A stretch of DNA of 64,000 nucleotides from Rhizobium leucaenae USDA 9039 (GTDB lineage Bacteria > Pseudomonadota > Alphaproteobacteria > Rhizobiales > Rhizobiaceae): assembly GCF_000426285.1 (NCBI RefSeq), contig NZ_AUFB01000019.1, positions 1 to 64,000 of the forward strand, written 5' to 3'. Both the position numbers and the translations under genes were made by a program. Below, in pieces: positions 52,049 through 61,449 of the stretch (position 1 is its first letter; every line of letters starts with the position of its first letter). A model generated the notes under the pieces. The model was not told where the DNA came from and searched no databases. It worked only from the letters and a program-made list of their open reading frames with translations.

Positions 52049-53083
52049 ATGCGGTTCAAAAAGGTTTTGTCCGTCGTCGATTGCCATGCAGAAGGCGAGA
52101 GTGGCAAGGTGATCGTCGGCGGTGTCGGTCAAGTGCCGGGCCAGACCATGTTTGACAAGCGGGTCTATCTCAAGACCCATATGGACGATATCCGCAAGAT
52201 TGTCCTTTTCGAACCACGTGGAGCCGTCTGGCACAACGCCAATATTGTTTTGCCCTCCAATCATCCCGAAGCGGACTTCGGCTATGTGATCCTTGAAACC
52301 ACCGAGTATCCGGCAATGTCGGGCTCGAACACCATGTGCGTCGCGACTGTGTTGCTTGAGACGGGCATTCTTCCGATGCAGGAGCCGGTGACGCTTTTGG
52401 TCTTGGAATCGCCCGCCGGCCTCATCAGGGTCCGGTGCGAATGTGCAGACGGAAAGGTCACGAGCGTCCGGCTCTTGAACCAACCTGCTTTCTGCTACCA
52501 TCTCGATAGCAGCATCGAAGTCGAAGGTCTCGGAACAGTTCGCGTGGCTATTGTCTACGGCGGAATGACCTACACGATGGTCGACGCTGCGGCTCTTGGA
52601 TTTTCGATCGATCCTTCCGAAGCCCGGGATCTCTGCGAAATCGGGCAGAAGCTTAAATTTGCTGCGGCCGAGCAGCTCGCTGTGGCGCATCCGGAAAATC
52701 CTGCGATCCCTGGCATCACCAATACCGAGTTCATGGGACCGCTTCGCAGGGAGAACAATGGGCTGGTCTCCAAGAACTGCGTCGTTGTTTCCCCTGGTCG
52801 CTGCGACCGCTCGCCGTGCGGCACCGGTTCCTCCGCACGCCTTGCCCTGTTGCATGCCAAGGGTCTGATCGCGCCAGGCGAGACCCTTGTTCATGAATCG
52901 ATTACCGGCAGTCGTTTCACCTGCACCATCGACGGATTGGCCAAGGTCGGAAAATATGACGCGGTCATACCCGCGATCGCCGGACAAGCATGGATCACCG
53001 GCCTTTATCAGATGGGCATGGATCCGACCGATCCCTATCAAGAGGGGTTCACCATGGCTGACACCTGGATGACGACTGTCTGA
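52049..53083 (+). CDS. Proline racemase family, probable 4-hydroxyproline 2-epimerase (copy 1)
   Basis: The 344-residue protein is full length for PF05544-type enzymes. At the first catalytic position it has Ser91 (PAMSGSNTMC) where racemases have Cys in MCGHN; the second is Cys257 (DRSPCGTGSS). This Ser/Cys pairing is known in a subgroup that includes 4-hydroxyproline 2-epimerases, which interconvert trans-4-hydroxy-L-proline and cis-4-hydroxy-D-proline in the cytoplasm. GGGAGG precedes the ATG. A second family member lies at 55872. Confidence 0.83.
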   Translation: MRFKKVLSVVDCHAEGESGKVIVGGVGQVPGQTMFDKRVYLKTHMDDIRKIVLFEPRGAVWHNANIVLPSNHPEADFGYVILETTEYPAMSGSNTMCVATVLLETGILPMQEPVTLLVLESPAGLIRVRCECADGKVTSVRLLNQPAFCYHLDSSIEVEGLGTVRVAIVYGGMTYTMVDAAALGFSIDPSEARDLCEIGQKLKFAAAEQLAVAHPENPAIPGITNTEFMGPLRRENNGLVSKNCVVVSPGRCDRSPCGTGSSARLALLHAKGLIAPGETLVHESITGSRFTCTIDGLAKVGKYDAVIPAIAGQAWITGLYQMGMDPTDPYQEGFTMADTWMTTV

Positions 53084-53103
53084 TGCATCGGTGTGGAACG
53101 GAT

Positions 53104-54354
53104 ATGAGTGCAAGCAAAACGCCTTTGGTGGTCGTCGGTGCCGGCATCATCGGCATAGCCATCGCCTACCAACTCCAGCGGCGAGGCGAGAGCGTGACGA
53201 TCGTCGATAAAGACAGCACCGGCACGGGGGCGTCTTACGGAAACATGGCGAGCATCGCAGTAACCGAATTCATGCCGGCTTCGCGGCCAGGCATCTGGGC
53301 TCAAATGCCCAGGTGGCTCATGGACCCGGAAGGACCACTCCGCATTCGGCCCGCCTATATGCCGAAACTGGTCCCTTGGTTCATGCGCTTCCTTGGAAAC
53401 AGCCGGCCATCGAAACTTAGGGAACTGGAGGCTGCGGGGGCGGCACTTTGTGGCCGTGTCTATGAGGACCTAAACGCACTGCTCAAGGAAACCGGCCTTG
53501 AAGACATGCTGGGCGCCGAGGGCTGCCTCAGCCTCTACACAGACGAGGCGGAGTTCCGCGCCGATCGCGAGCATATCGAGATTCTCGAACGCTTCGGTTT
53601 CCGCCATGAAATCCTCGGCGGCAACGCCATCCGCGATCTCGAACCGGCGCTGACCACAAAGATCGGCAAGGCGGTTCTATTTCCCGACAATCGCTCGATT
53701 GCCGATCCTTACAAATTGGTCGTTGCCCTGTCGGAAAAATTCCTGGCCCTCGGAGGACGGATCGAACGGGGTGAGGTCGCGGGTTTCGAGCAGGCAGATA
53801 CCGGCGTTACGGCGCTCCGGACCAAAGACGGGCGCAGGATCGAAGCGGGCAACTTGGTGCTCGCCGCCGGCGCCTTCACCGGACGCCTGTCCGCTATGCT
53901 GAAAGAGCCGATCCCGCTGGAGACGGAGCGCGGTTATCACACCCAGATCATGGCGCCGCACATTTCCATGCGTCACTCGATCATCTGGCCGGCGCGCGCC
54001 TTCATGGTGACCCCGACCGCGGGCGGCATCCGGGTTGGCGGCACGGTCGAGATGGCCGGCCTCGATGCGCCGCCGGATTATCGCCGCGCCAGAGTGCTGG
54101 TCAAGCGCGCCAGGGAGGCGCTGCCGGAGCTGAGAGCGGAACAGACGAGTGAATGGATGGGCCATCGTCCGGCTCTGCCGGACACAATTCCAGTCATGGG
54201 GCGGTCGGCCAAGCGCAGGAATGTCTGGTACGCCACGGGTCACGGACATCTCGGTTTGACCTATGCAGCAACGACCGGCCGGTTGATGGCCGACCTTATC
54301 ACGGGCGTCGAACCGCCCGTGGACATGAAACCCTATCGCGTCGACCGGTTTTGA
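53104..54354 (+). CDS. D-amino-acid dehydrogenase (DadA/hydroxyproline dehydrogenase-like)
   Basis: From MSASKTPLVVVGAGIIG at 53104, with GGAACGGA upstream, the FAD-dependent protein has 416 residues. A start at 53083 overlapping the previous stop (TGATG) adds seven residues and is possible. It has the Rossmann motif VVVGAGIIGIAIAYQLQRRG, GASYGNMASI, and the C-terminal FAD site YATGHGHLGLTYAATTGRL. It would oxidise cis-4-hydroxy-D-proline to 1-pyrroline-4-hydroxy-2-carboxylate, passing electrons to the respiratory chain. Other D-amino or imino acids could also fit. Confidence 0.88.
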   Translation: MSASKTPLVVVGAGIIGIAIAYQLQRRGESVTIVDKDSTGTGASYGNMASIAVTEFMPASRPGIWAQMPRWLMDPEGPLRIRPAYMPKLVPWFMRFLGNSRPSKLRELEAAGAALCGRVYEDLNALLKETGLEDMLGAEGCLSLYTDEAEFRADREHIEILERFGFRHEILGGNAIRDLEPALTTKIGKAVLFPDNRSIADPYKLVVALSEKFLALGGRIERGEVAGFEQADTGVTALRTKDGRRIEAGNLVLAAGAFTGRLSAMLKEPIPLETERGYHTQIMAPHISMRHSIIWPARAFMVTPTAGGIRVGGTVEMAGLDAPPDYRRARVLVKRAREALPELRAEQTSEWMGHRPALPDTIPVMGRSAKRRNVWYATGHGHLGLTYAATTGRLMADLITGVEPPVDMKPYRVDRF

Positions 54355-54384
54355 ACCAAGCGCGGCAAGCAAAGAGGGAAGAAC

Positions 54385-55875
54385 ATGCGAAGCGAACTCT
54401 ATATCGACGGACAATGGGTGAAGCCGATCAAGGGCGGCACATGCGACGTCGTCAACCCGGCCACCGAAGAGGTCATACAGACAATCGCTGCGGCAACGGC
54501 CGAGGATGTCGACGTCGCTGTGAAGGCCGCCCGCCGTGCGTTCGACAAGGATGGATGGCCGAAGCTTTCCGGTGCCCAACGCGCGCAATATCTCAGGGCG
54601 ATCGCCAGCGGCATTCGCGCCCGTCAGGCCGAGATTGCCCGCCTTGAGGTCCTCGACAACGGCAAACCCTTGCCCGAGGCCGATTGGGACATTGCCGATG
54701 CGGCTGGCTGCTTTGATTTCTACGCAGGACTGGCCGAGCAACGCGACAATAATCCTGAGGAGACGATTGCCCTTGCGGACGATCGCTTCACATCGAAGGC
54801 GGTGAAAGAACCTGTCGGCGTCGCGGGTGCGATCATTCCCTGGAACTACCCGCTGCTGATGGCTGCCTGGAAAGTCGCTCCCGCACTCGCAGCAGGATGC
54901 ACGATTGTCCTCAAGCCCGCAGAGCTGACCTCGCTCACCGCATTGGAGCTTGCTGCCATCGCCGACGAGGCCGGGCTACCTCCGGGCGTCCTCAACATTC
55001 TCACCGGTTCCGGATCCGTAGCCGGACAGGCTATCATCGATCATAAGGGAGTGGACAAGCTCGCATTTACAGGCTCCGGCCCGGTCGGCTCCAAGATCAT
55101 GGCTGCGGCGGCCCGCGATATCAAACGGGTGAGCTTGGAGCTTGGCGGCAAGTCGCCATTCGTCGTATTCGAAGATGCGGATATCGACGAGGCGGTCGAA
55201 TGGGTCATGTTTGGCATCTTCTGGAACCAGGGACAGGTCTGTTCCGCGACGTCCCGCGTTCTCGTGCAGGAAGCGATCTACGAGCGCTTTCTTGCGCGTC
55301 TGATCGAGGAAACGAACAGGATTAGGATCGGCAACGGCCTGGAGGAGGGCGTGCTGCTGGGGCCGCTGGTTTCGAAACGGCAGTACGAGCAGGTTCTCGC
55401 AGCCATAGAATCCGCACGCAACGCCGGCGCAACGGTCGCTTGTGGCGGTAACCGGCCGGAAGGGTTCGACAAGGGCTATTATCTCCGTCCAACCGTGCTG
55501 ACGGATGTTCCCCTCGACTGCGACGCCTGGGTCGAGGAGATCTTCGGGCCAGTCGTGTGCGTGAGACCCTTCAAGATGGAGGAAGAGGCGATCGAGCTTG
55601 CCAATGATTCCCGCTTCGGCCTCGCCGCAGCGGTCATGTCGAGGGACGATGTCAGGGCGGAGCGTGTCGCTGCCGCTTTCAGGGCCGGCATTGTCTGGAT
55701 CAACTGCTCGCAACCCACATTCACGGAAGCGCCCTGGGGCGGTTACAAGGAGTCCGGAATCGGCCGTGAACTCGGCCGCTGGGGCCTCGACAATTATCTC
55801 GAAACCAAGCAGATCACGAAATACGTCAGCGAAGATCCCTGGGGCTGGTACATCAAACCGGAGGCTGCTGAATGA
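54385..55875 (+). CDS. Aldehyde dehydrogenase (2-oxoglutarate semialdehyde or aminoaldehyde type)
   Basis: The 496-residue NAD(P)-dependent enzyme has IIPWNYPLLMAAWKVAPALAAG, the glutamate in SLELGGKSPFVVFEDAD (about 250-266), the nucleophilic Cys in NQGQVCSATSRVLV (about 287) and EIFGPVVCVRPF. By context it should oxidise 2-oxoglutarate semialdehyde to 2-oxoglutarate, the last step of hydroxyproline use. By sequence it looks closer to betaine/aminoaldehyde dehydrogenases (GQVCSATSR, KSPFVVF), so the substrate is uncertain. It overlaps the next gene by ATGA, which ties both to one operon. Confidence 0.9.
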   Translation: MRSELYIDGQWVKPIKGGTCDVVNPATEEVIQTIAAATAEDVDVAVKAARRAFDKDGWPKLSGAQRAQYLRAIASGIRARQAEIARLEVLDNGKPLPEADWDIADAAGCFDFYAGLAEQRDNNPEETIALADDRFTSKAVKEPVGVAGAIIPWNYPLLMAAWKVAPALAAGCTIVLKPAELTSLTALELAAIADEAGLPPGVLNILTGSGSVAGQAIIDHKGVDKLAFTGSGPVGSKIMAAAARDIKRVSLELGGKSPFVVFEDADIDEAVEWVMFGIFWNQGQVCSATSRVLVQEAIYERFLARLIEETNRIRIGNGLEEGVLLGPLVSKRQYEQVLAAIESARNAGATVACGGNRPEGFDKGYYLRPTVLTDVPLDCDAWVEEIFGPVVCVRPFKMEEEAIELANDSRFGLAAAVMSRDDVRAERVAAAFRAGIVWINCSQPTFTEAPWGGYKESGIGRELGRWGLDNYLETKQITKYVSEDPWGWYIKPEAAE

Positions 55876-56906
55876 GCCGGAACCGGACGCTCGATCTTCT
55901 TCAGGTTCACCGCCAGGGCGAGATCGGGAAAGTCATCGTCGGCGGAGCCCCCGAAATTCCAGGCGCGACGATGCTCGACAAGATGAACCACATCAACGCG
56001 GTGGACGACAGCCTTCGGCGGTTCGTGACGTTCGAACCGCGGGCCAATGCGGCCATGTCGGTGAACCTTCTCATTGCGCCGACGCGATCCGACGCCGACG
56101 CCGGCTTCATCGTCCTGCAGGCGGATCGTGCGCATCCGATGTCTGGAAGCAACTGCATCTGCGTGGTGACCGCACTGTTGGAAGGCGGGCAAGTGCGGAT
56201 GCGCGAACCCGAGACGGTCGTTCGCCTCGACACACCAGCCGGACTGATCATCGCGCGCGCCATATGCCGCGACGGCAGATGCATCTCGGTCAGCCTCGAC
56301 AATGTGCCGAGCTTCGCGGAAGCATTGGACAAGGAAATCGACACGCCGAAATGGGGCCGCATCCGGACGGATATCGCATTTGGCGGCGTCTATTATGCGC
56401 TCGTCGACGCCAACCAGCTCGGTCTTGATATCGCTCCGCAAAACGCTCGCGCCCTTGCCGAAGCGGGCATCGAACTGAAGGCGTTACTGTCCGAACACGT
56501 CGACGTCGCCCATCCGATCCTCGCTGGTGTCGACGAGATCACCTATGTGATGTTCCGTCGACGTGACGCGGATGGCGCTGTGAGGACCTGCACCACGCTG
56601 CAGCCCGGACGTGTCGATCGATCGCCCTGCGGCACCGGCAGCTCTGCAAATCTCGCTACACTTTTCGCGCGCGGCGAAGTCGGTATTGGCGATCATAGGA
56701 CCTCGCGCTCGATCATTGGCGGAGAATTTCTCGTCGAGGCGGTCGGCGAGGCGGAAGTGGGAGGCCGGCGCGCCGTGCTCCCCCGAATAACCGGCCGGGC
56801 TTATATTTATGGTCGGGAACAGCTCCGCATGTCTGACGACGATCCGTTTCCAGGCGGTTTCGCGCTGTCCGATACCTGGGGGCCGCAAATTGGTTCATTG
56901 CGATAG
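55872..56906 (+). CDS. Proline racemase family protein (copy 2)
   Basis: The 344-residue protein is a diverged paralogue of the one at 52049. It again has Ser91 (HPMSGSNCIC) and a late Cys253 (DRSPCGTGSS), so the Ser/Cys pairing is kept. It differs in substrate-facing parts (NVPSFAEALDKEIDTPKWG and ITGRAYIYGREQL). It could epimerise or dehydrate another hydroxyproline isomer, or another imino acid. The ATG overlaps the aldehyde dehydrogenase stop. Confidence 0.8.
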   Translation: MSRNRTLDLLQVHRQGEIGKVIVGGAPEIPGATMLDKMNHINAVDDSLRRFVTFEPRANAAMSVNLLIAPTRSDADAGFIVLQADRAHPMSGSNCICVVTALLEGGQVRMREPETVVRLDTPAGLIIARAICRDGRCISVSLDNVPSFAEALDKEIDTPKWGRIRTDIAFGGVYYALVDANQLGLDIAPQNARALAEAGIELKALLSEHVDVAHPILAGVDEITYVMFRRRDADGAVRTCTTLQPGRVDRSPCGTGSSANLATLFARGEVGIGDHRTSRSIIGGEFLVEAVGEAEVGGRRAVLPRITGRAYIYGREQLRMSDDDPFPGGFALSDTWGPQIGSLR

Positions 56907-56915
56907 GAGGTGACG

Positions 56916-57680
56916 ATGACAGGAGACTTACCACTTGAGGGGCGGACCATTCTTGTGACCGGCGCAACGGGCGGCATCGGCGCTGCTATCGTCGAGCGGC
57001 TTTCGGCCGAAGGAGCAAGGCCTATCGTCCACTATAGCGGTGATCGGGCAGGGGCCGAATTCCTGCTGGACAGGCTCGGCGGAAATGGCCTCCTGATCCA
57101 GGCGGATCTTTCAGCCGCGGACGGTGCTTTCAAGCTTTGGCGCGAGGCGCTCGAAGCAGCGGGCCGAATTCACGCGATCGTCAACAATGCGGGTATCCGC
57201 ACCGAGGTCGGGATCGACGCCGATGTTTCGGAGTGGCGCGCCAGATGGCAGAAGGAATTCCAGGTGAATTTCTTTGCTGCGGCGGATCTGTGCAAGGAAG
57301 CGATACTCCACTTCAAGGCAAAGGGCGGCGGCCGTATCGTCAACATCGCCAGCCGCGCCGGTCAGCGTGGTTATGCAGCCGATGCGATGCCTTATGGCGC
57401 CACCAAGGCGGCGCTCGTCAATCTGACCAAGTCGATTGCCCGCAGCTTCGGGGCCGAAGGGGTAACGGCGGTTGCGATTGCTCCCGGCTGGGTACGCACG
57501 GACATGGCGGCGGATTTTATTGCTGCGCATGGGAAGGCGGCGGCCGTTGCGGACATTCCGATCGGCGAAATGGCCGAGCCGTCCGAGGTGGCTGAACTGG
57601 TCGCGTTCGTTCTGCGGCCGAGCCAGGCGTCGCTGAACGGCGCGACCCTCGATGTCAACGGCGGAAGCTACATTCGATAA
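56916..57680 (+). CDS. Short-chain dehydrogenase/reductase 1
   Basis: From the ATG at 56916, five bases after AGGAGG, the protein has 254 residues. SDR signatures are VTGATGGIGAA (cofactor), NNAG, a serine in NIASRAG and YGATK (Tyr and Lys). The C-terminus ends GATLDVNGGSYIR, usual for FabG-like enzymes. Its place after the second racemase gene suggests oxidation or reduction of a hydroxylated imino acid or keto product, but the substrate is not readable from sequence. Confidence 0.87.
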   Translation: MTGDLPLEGRTILVTGATGGIGAAIVERLSAEGARPIVHYSGDRAGAEFLLDRLGGNGLLIQADLSAADGAFKLWREALEAAGRIHAIVNNAGIRTEVGIDADVSEWRARWQKEFQVNFFAAADLCKEAILHFKAKGGGRIVNIASRAGQRGYAADAMPYGATKAALVNLTKSIARSFGAEGVTAVAIAPGWVRTDMAADFIAAHGKAAAVADIPIGEMAEPSEVAELVAFVLRPSQASLNGATLDVNGGSYIR

Positions 57681-57695
57681 TTGGAGATGATTGTT

Positions 57696-58451
57696 ATGAA
57701 ACGTTTCGAGGGAAAAGTTGCGATCGTCACGGGAGCGGGCGGGGGTATCGGTTCGGCCATTGCGAAACGCCTGTCAAGCGAGGGAGCTCTTGTCGTCGTG
57801 ACCGATGTGAACGCCGAGGCTGCGGCGCAGGTCGTCAGCGACATCGAGCGCGTAGGCGGCAATGCGATGGCGATTATGGCGGATATATCGAGGAAGGAGT
57901 CGTGCTTCGATCTGGTGGATCGGGCATTCGGCTTGCAAAACCGTATGGACATCCTCGTGAACAATGCTGGCATCAATCGTCGTGGCAATCTGCTTTCGTT
58001 GTCGGATGAGGATTGGGATATCAGCTTCACAGTCAATCTCGACTCGATGTTCCATCTGTGCCGGGCGGTTCTTCCGCACATGATCGCGGCCGGCGGTGGC
58101 GCGATCGTGAACACGGCCTCGCAATGGGGGCTCTATCCCGCGCCCAATCACATTGCCTACAACACCACCAAGGCGGCCGTTGCAGCATTCACCCAGAATC
58201 TGGCTCGCGACTATGCGCCCGACAAGATACGGGTCAACGCGGTATGCCCGGGCGAGATCCACACGCCAATGCTGGAAGCGGGGGTAAGGCGCTCCGGCCG
58301 CACGATCGCGGATCTGGACAGGCTGGTCCCCTTCGGGCGGATCGGCAAGCCGGAGGAGGTCGCCGCGCTTGTCGCATTTCTGGCATCCGACGAAGCTGCA
58401 TTCATGTGCGGATCTCTTGTCGAGATCACCGGCGCTCAGGCTGTGGCTTAA
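57696..58451 (+). CDS. Short-chain dehydrogenase/reductase 2
   Basis: From MKRFEGKVAIVTGAGGG at 57696, preceded by GGAG ten bases earlier, the protein has 251 residues. It has GAGGGIGSAIAKRL, NNAGINRRG, NTASQWGLYPAPNHIAYNTTK (catalytic Ser, Tyr, Lys) and a FabG-like C-terminus SLVEITGAQAVA. It is 15 bp after SDR 1 and closes the operon. The two SDRs share about the usual family similarity and are not recent duplicates. Confidence 0.87.
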   Translation: MKRFEGKVAIVTGAGGGIGSAIAKRLSSEGALVVVTDVNAEAAAQVVSDIERVGGNAMAIMADISRKESCFDLVDRAFGLQNRMDILVNNAGINRRGNLLSLSDEDWDISFTVNLDSMFHLCRAVLPHMIAAGGGAIVNTASQWGLYPAPNHIAYNTTKAAVAAFTQNLARDYAPDKIRVNAVCPGEIHTPMLEAGVRRSGRTIADLDRLVPFGRIGKPEEVAALVAFLASDEAAFMCGSLVEITGAQAVA

Positions 58452-58635
58452 GGCACTGAAACTCGGGTCCGCTGAGAACCGGCAGTGCGTTGGAGCGACA
58501 AATTAGGGCTTCTTGCCAGGCAGTCGCAAGCCGCTGCTTTTCATCCGTGAAAGATACCCTGCGGAATTGGTTGTTTGCCACCCGGGCCGCTCTCCCTATC
58601 TCTACCGCTAACAGCAGATGATCGCGGAGGATGAC

Positions 58636-59631
58636 ATGCTGACTAAACTCGATAATGCCATCACAATGACCCTCTGGAACGGGCGAGAGATCCCGCGCCT
58701 GGGCATGGGATGCTGGGCGATCGGCGGCCCGTTCTATGCCGGCGACGTGCCACTTGGCTGGGGCGAAGTCGATGACGATGAATCGATCCGCGCTATCGAG
58801 CGCGCCGTCGATCTCGGCATTCGCTTCTTCGACACCGCCTCGAATTATGGAGCCGGGCATTCCGAAGAGGTTCTCGGCAGGGCGATCGGCAACCGAGACG
58901 ACATCGTCATCGCCACCAAATTCGGCTCCTCGACGGACGAGAAGACCAAACAAGCGACAGGTCCCCGCGCCGATCCCGTCTATATCCGTCAGTCCGCCGA
59001 GACATCTTTGCGGCGTCTTCGTCGCGACCGTTTGGACCTGCTGCAGTTCCATCTCAACGATTTTCCGATCGAAGCCTCGGATGAGGTTTTCGAAACGCTC
59101 GAAGCGCTCAAGGCCGAAGGCAAGATCGACGCTTTCGGCTGGAGTACGGACCATCCGGATCGCGCTGCACGCCATATTCATCGCGCGGGCTTCGTGTCGA
59201 TCCAGCATACGATGAATGTTTTCGAGCCGGTTCCGGCGATGATCGATATTATCGAGCGCAATGATCTGATTTCCATCAATCGCGGTCCGCTGGCGATGGG
59301 GCTGCTCAGCGGCAAGTTCACTCCCGACAAAACAGTCGGTGAGAAGGATGTGCGTGGTGCAAGCCTCGGCTGGATGATCTATTTCAAGGACGGTAAGATC
59401 GCTCCTGAATTCGCTGCCCGCCTGGAAGCGGTCAGAGACCTGCTGGTTGAAGGTGGCCGCACGCTGACTCAGGGCGCTCTTGCCTGGTTGTGGGCGCGCT
59501 CGCCCCGTACGCTGCCAATTCCCGGCTTCCGCACGGTTGCCCAGGTCGAGGAAAATGCCGGCGCCCTCGCGAAGGGGCCGCTGCAAGCAGATGTAATGGC
59601 GAAAATCGATCAAGCGCTGGCCGGTCTTTAG
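58636..59631 (+). CDS. Aldo/keto reductase
   Basis: From the ATG at 58636, following GGAGG, the protein has 331 residues. It has RFFDTASNYGAGHSEEVLG with catalytic Tyr, VIATKFGSS with Lys, and LLQFHLNDFP with His, typical of AKR family barrels, then GPLAMGLLSGKF and LPIPGFRTVAQVEEN for cofactor binding. It reduces aldehydes or ketones with NADPH in the cytoplasm. It starts 185 bp after the catabolic operon and may be independent of it. Confidence 0.9.
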   Translation: MLTKLDNAITMTLWNGREIPRLGMGCWAIGGPFYAGDVPLGWGEVDDDESIRAIERAVDLGIRFFDTASNYGAGHSEEVLGRAIGNRDDIVIATKFGSSTDEKTKQATGPRADPVYIRQSAETSLRRLRRDRLDLLQFHLNDFPIEASDEVFETLEALKAEGKIDAFGWSTDHPDRAARHIHRAGFVSIQHTMNVFEPVPAMIDIIERNDLISINRGPLAMGLLSGKFTPDKTVGEKDVRGASLGWMIYFKDGKIAPEFAARLEAVRDLLVEGGRTLTQGALAWLWARSPRTLPIPGFRTVAQVEENAGALAKGPLQADVMAKIDQALAGL

Positions 59632-59729
59632 CTTCCGCGGGCCCTTTACGGTCGTCACAAGTCCCGCATGGAGGAACTTATTCAATCGGCGGGAATTCGA
59701 GAAACAACCGGCCGTAGGTAGGTCTAGCC

Positions 59730-60563
59730 ATGCGCGTTCGAGTCGTTACTCTCAATGTTTGGAATGTCGAGGGCGATAGCCGCCGACATAACATTATCAA
59801 TCAGGAGCTTCGCCGCCTTAAGCCTGATCTTGTCGCGCTGCAGGAGGTCATTCAGTCGGCGGAGGCCAGAACCCTTGACACGATGATGGATGGCCTTGGT
59901 CTGCACGTCACTCATCAGCAAGATGTTCAGGTTGTAGCGCCGCCTTATGCTGATCGATATGGCGGCGCAGCGATTGCGACCCGGTGGCCGCATAAGGTGG
60001 TCGAAGTGCTCGATCCCAGAATGCCGCAGGCGCCGGACGTGCCGTGGGCCACGCTCGCGGCAACCGTGGACCTCGGTGACATCGGCAGCATTCTTTTCAT
60101 CGGCACCACTGCGGCCTGGCGCCCAGCCGCCGAAGCCGCGCGCGAGCGTCATGCCGTGGCCATCACCGATCTCGACAGCAGGCACAGGCAGGATTTGCCG
60201 ACGATCATTGCCGGTGACCTCAATGCCAATCCGGATGCGGCTTCGATACGTTACCTGACGGGCCGACAGTCGCTCGATGGCAGGAGCGTTTGCTATTATG
60301 ATGCTTGGGAGATCGGCGGACATGGAAAGGGCGACACCTGGACGGTAGCGAACCCAAATGCTGCAGCCGGGGCGGAACGCATCATCGGCCAGGCGAACTA
60401 TCATCGCCGGTTCGACTATGTGCTGGTCGGATCATGGGATGCCCATCCAAACGGTCGCGCAGAAATTCAGTCAGCCGAACGCGTATTCGATCAACCGGCC
60501 GGCGGAGTATGGCCGAGCGACCACTATGGCGTCATGGTCGACATAGAACTCCAAAGAACCTAA
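59730..60563 (+). CDS. Endonuclease/exonuclease/phosphatase (EEP) family hydrolase
   Basis: The 277-residue protein has the EEP fold motifs: VVTLNVWN with Asn at the active site, LVALQEVIQ with the metal-binding Glu, IIAGDLNANPD, YHRRFDYVLVGS and the terminal WPSDHYGVMVDIEL with the catalytic His. The family includes DNase-, phosphodiesterase- and phosphatase-type enzymes. Without a signal peptide it should be cytoplasmic. The substrate is unknown. A hairpin and a terminator follow. Confidence 0.88.
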   Translation: MRVRVVTLNVWNVEGDSRRHNIINQELRRLKPDLVALQEVIQSAEARTLDTMMDGLGLHVTHQQDVQVVAPPYADRYGGAAIATRWPHKVVEVLDPRMPQAPDVPWATLAATVDLGDIGSILFIGTTAAWRPAAEAARERHAVAITDLDSRHRQDLPTIIAGDLNANPDAASIRYLTGRQSLDGRSVCYYDAWEIGGHGKGDTWTVANPNAAAGAERIIGQANYHRRFDYVLVGSWDAHPNGRAEIQSAERVFDQPAGGVWPSDHYGVMVDIELQRT

Positions 60564-60601
60564 TCGGCATTTCAATGCCGGCTGATGGCGCGCGACGATC
60601 C

Positions 60602-60643
60602 GGACCTCCGTAACCCGGAGAAATCACCGGTCCCCTTCTTTTT
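60602..60643 (+). terminator. Probable terminator after the EEP hydrolase gene
   Basis: Nested stems CTCCG/CGGAG (60606-60620) and GGACC/GGTCC (60602-60606 with 60629-60633) are followed by TTCTTTTTG. A short hairpin CGGCATT/AATGCCG at 60565-60580 lies right after the stop. Confidence 0.6.
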
Positions 60644-60732
60644 GATCGCAGTGCGTATCATTGCGCAAATTCCAATGATAGCGTCGCCCTACCGGCCGGT
60701 CTTGATCGGCAGAAGCACCGGAGGCGGGCACG

Positions 60733-61449
60733 ATGCGTATCATTTTCCGATGTGACCCGGCTTTGGCCGAATATTTGCCGCGCCCCATCCCTGCTCGTGG
60801 CGCGCTGCCGGATTGGTTGCGCGCCATGCCCAATACCGCATATTCGGCAATTCACGGTCGCGAAGTGCGCACTTTGAAGCAGTGCCCTCCCGTGGTGGAT
60901 GCGATGACCTATGGGTTCATGATACTTTTACCCTGCGATGTGGTCGTCGATAAAGGGGTCTTCTCCTGGAATTGGGACGTTCCGGCGCCCGCGACCGAGC
61001 GACATCCTCGATCGCCGCTGAGTTTTCATACGCCTGGGCAATTGACAGGCAGTCCGTTCGAAATCGCCGGGCAGGCGGCGATCAAATTCAACAGCTTCTG
61101 GACAATCGAGGTCGACGACGGCTGGTCGCTCTTTGCAACTCATCCTGTCAATCGCGCCGATCTCCCCTTCCGGCTGGTCACCGGCCTGGTGGATTCCGAC
61201 CGATTTACGGATGGTGGAATCAATTTCCCGGCAATCTGGACGCAACCCGAATTCTCCGGGGTCCTGGCCCGCGGAACGCCTGTCGCACAGTGCTTTGCGG
61301 TGCCGCGCAGCATGCCGGAGCTGATTTTTGAGGAATTGGATGAGCAACGGCAGAGTGCGTACACGCAGACGGTTGCCACCGTACTCTCAACGCCGGGCGT
61401 CTACCGAAAGCGATTTCGCGCCAAGCGCGGCCGCGCCGCTAACCAATGA
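60733..61449 (+). CDS. Conserved protein of unknown function
   Basis: The 238-residue protein starts MRIIFRCDPALAEYLPRPIPARGALPDWL, a pattern I have seen only in unnamed proteins of bacteria and phages. A long part rich in aromatic and small residues follows (MTYGFMILLPCDVVVDKG, SFWTIEVDDGWSLFATHPVNR, FPAIWTQPEFSGVLARGTPVAQCFAVPR). It is probably a beta-rich domain. There is no signal peptide. GGAGG precedes the ATG. Its last 63 bases overlap the end of the opposite-strand TPR gene. Confidence 0.65.
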   Translation: MRIIFRCDPALAEYLPRPIPARGALPDWLRAMPNTAYSAIHGREVRTLKQCPPVVDAMTYGFMILLPCDVVVDKGVFSWNWDVPAPATERHPRSPLSFHTPGQLTGSPFEIAGQAAIKFNSFWTIEVDDGWSLFATHPVNRADLPFRLVTGLVDSDRFTDGGINFPAIWTQPEFSGVLARGTPVAQCFAVPRSMPELIFEELDEQRQSAYTQTVATVLSTPGVYRKRFRAKRGRAANQ

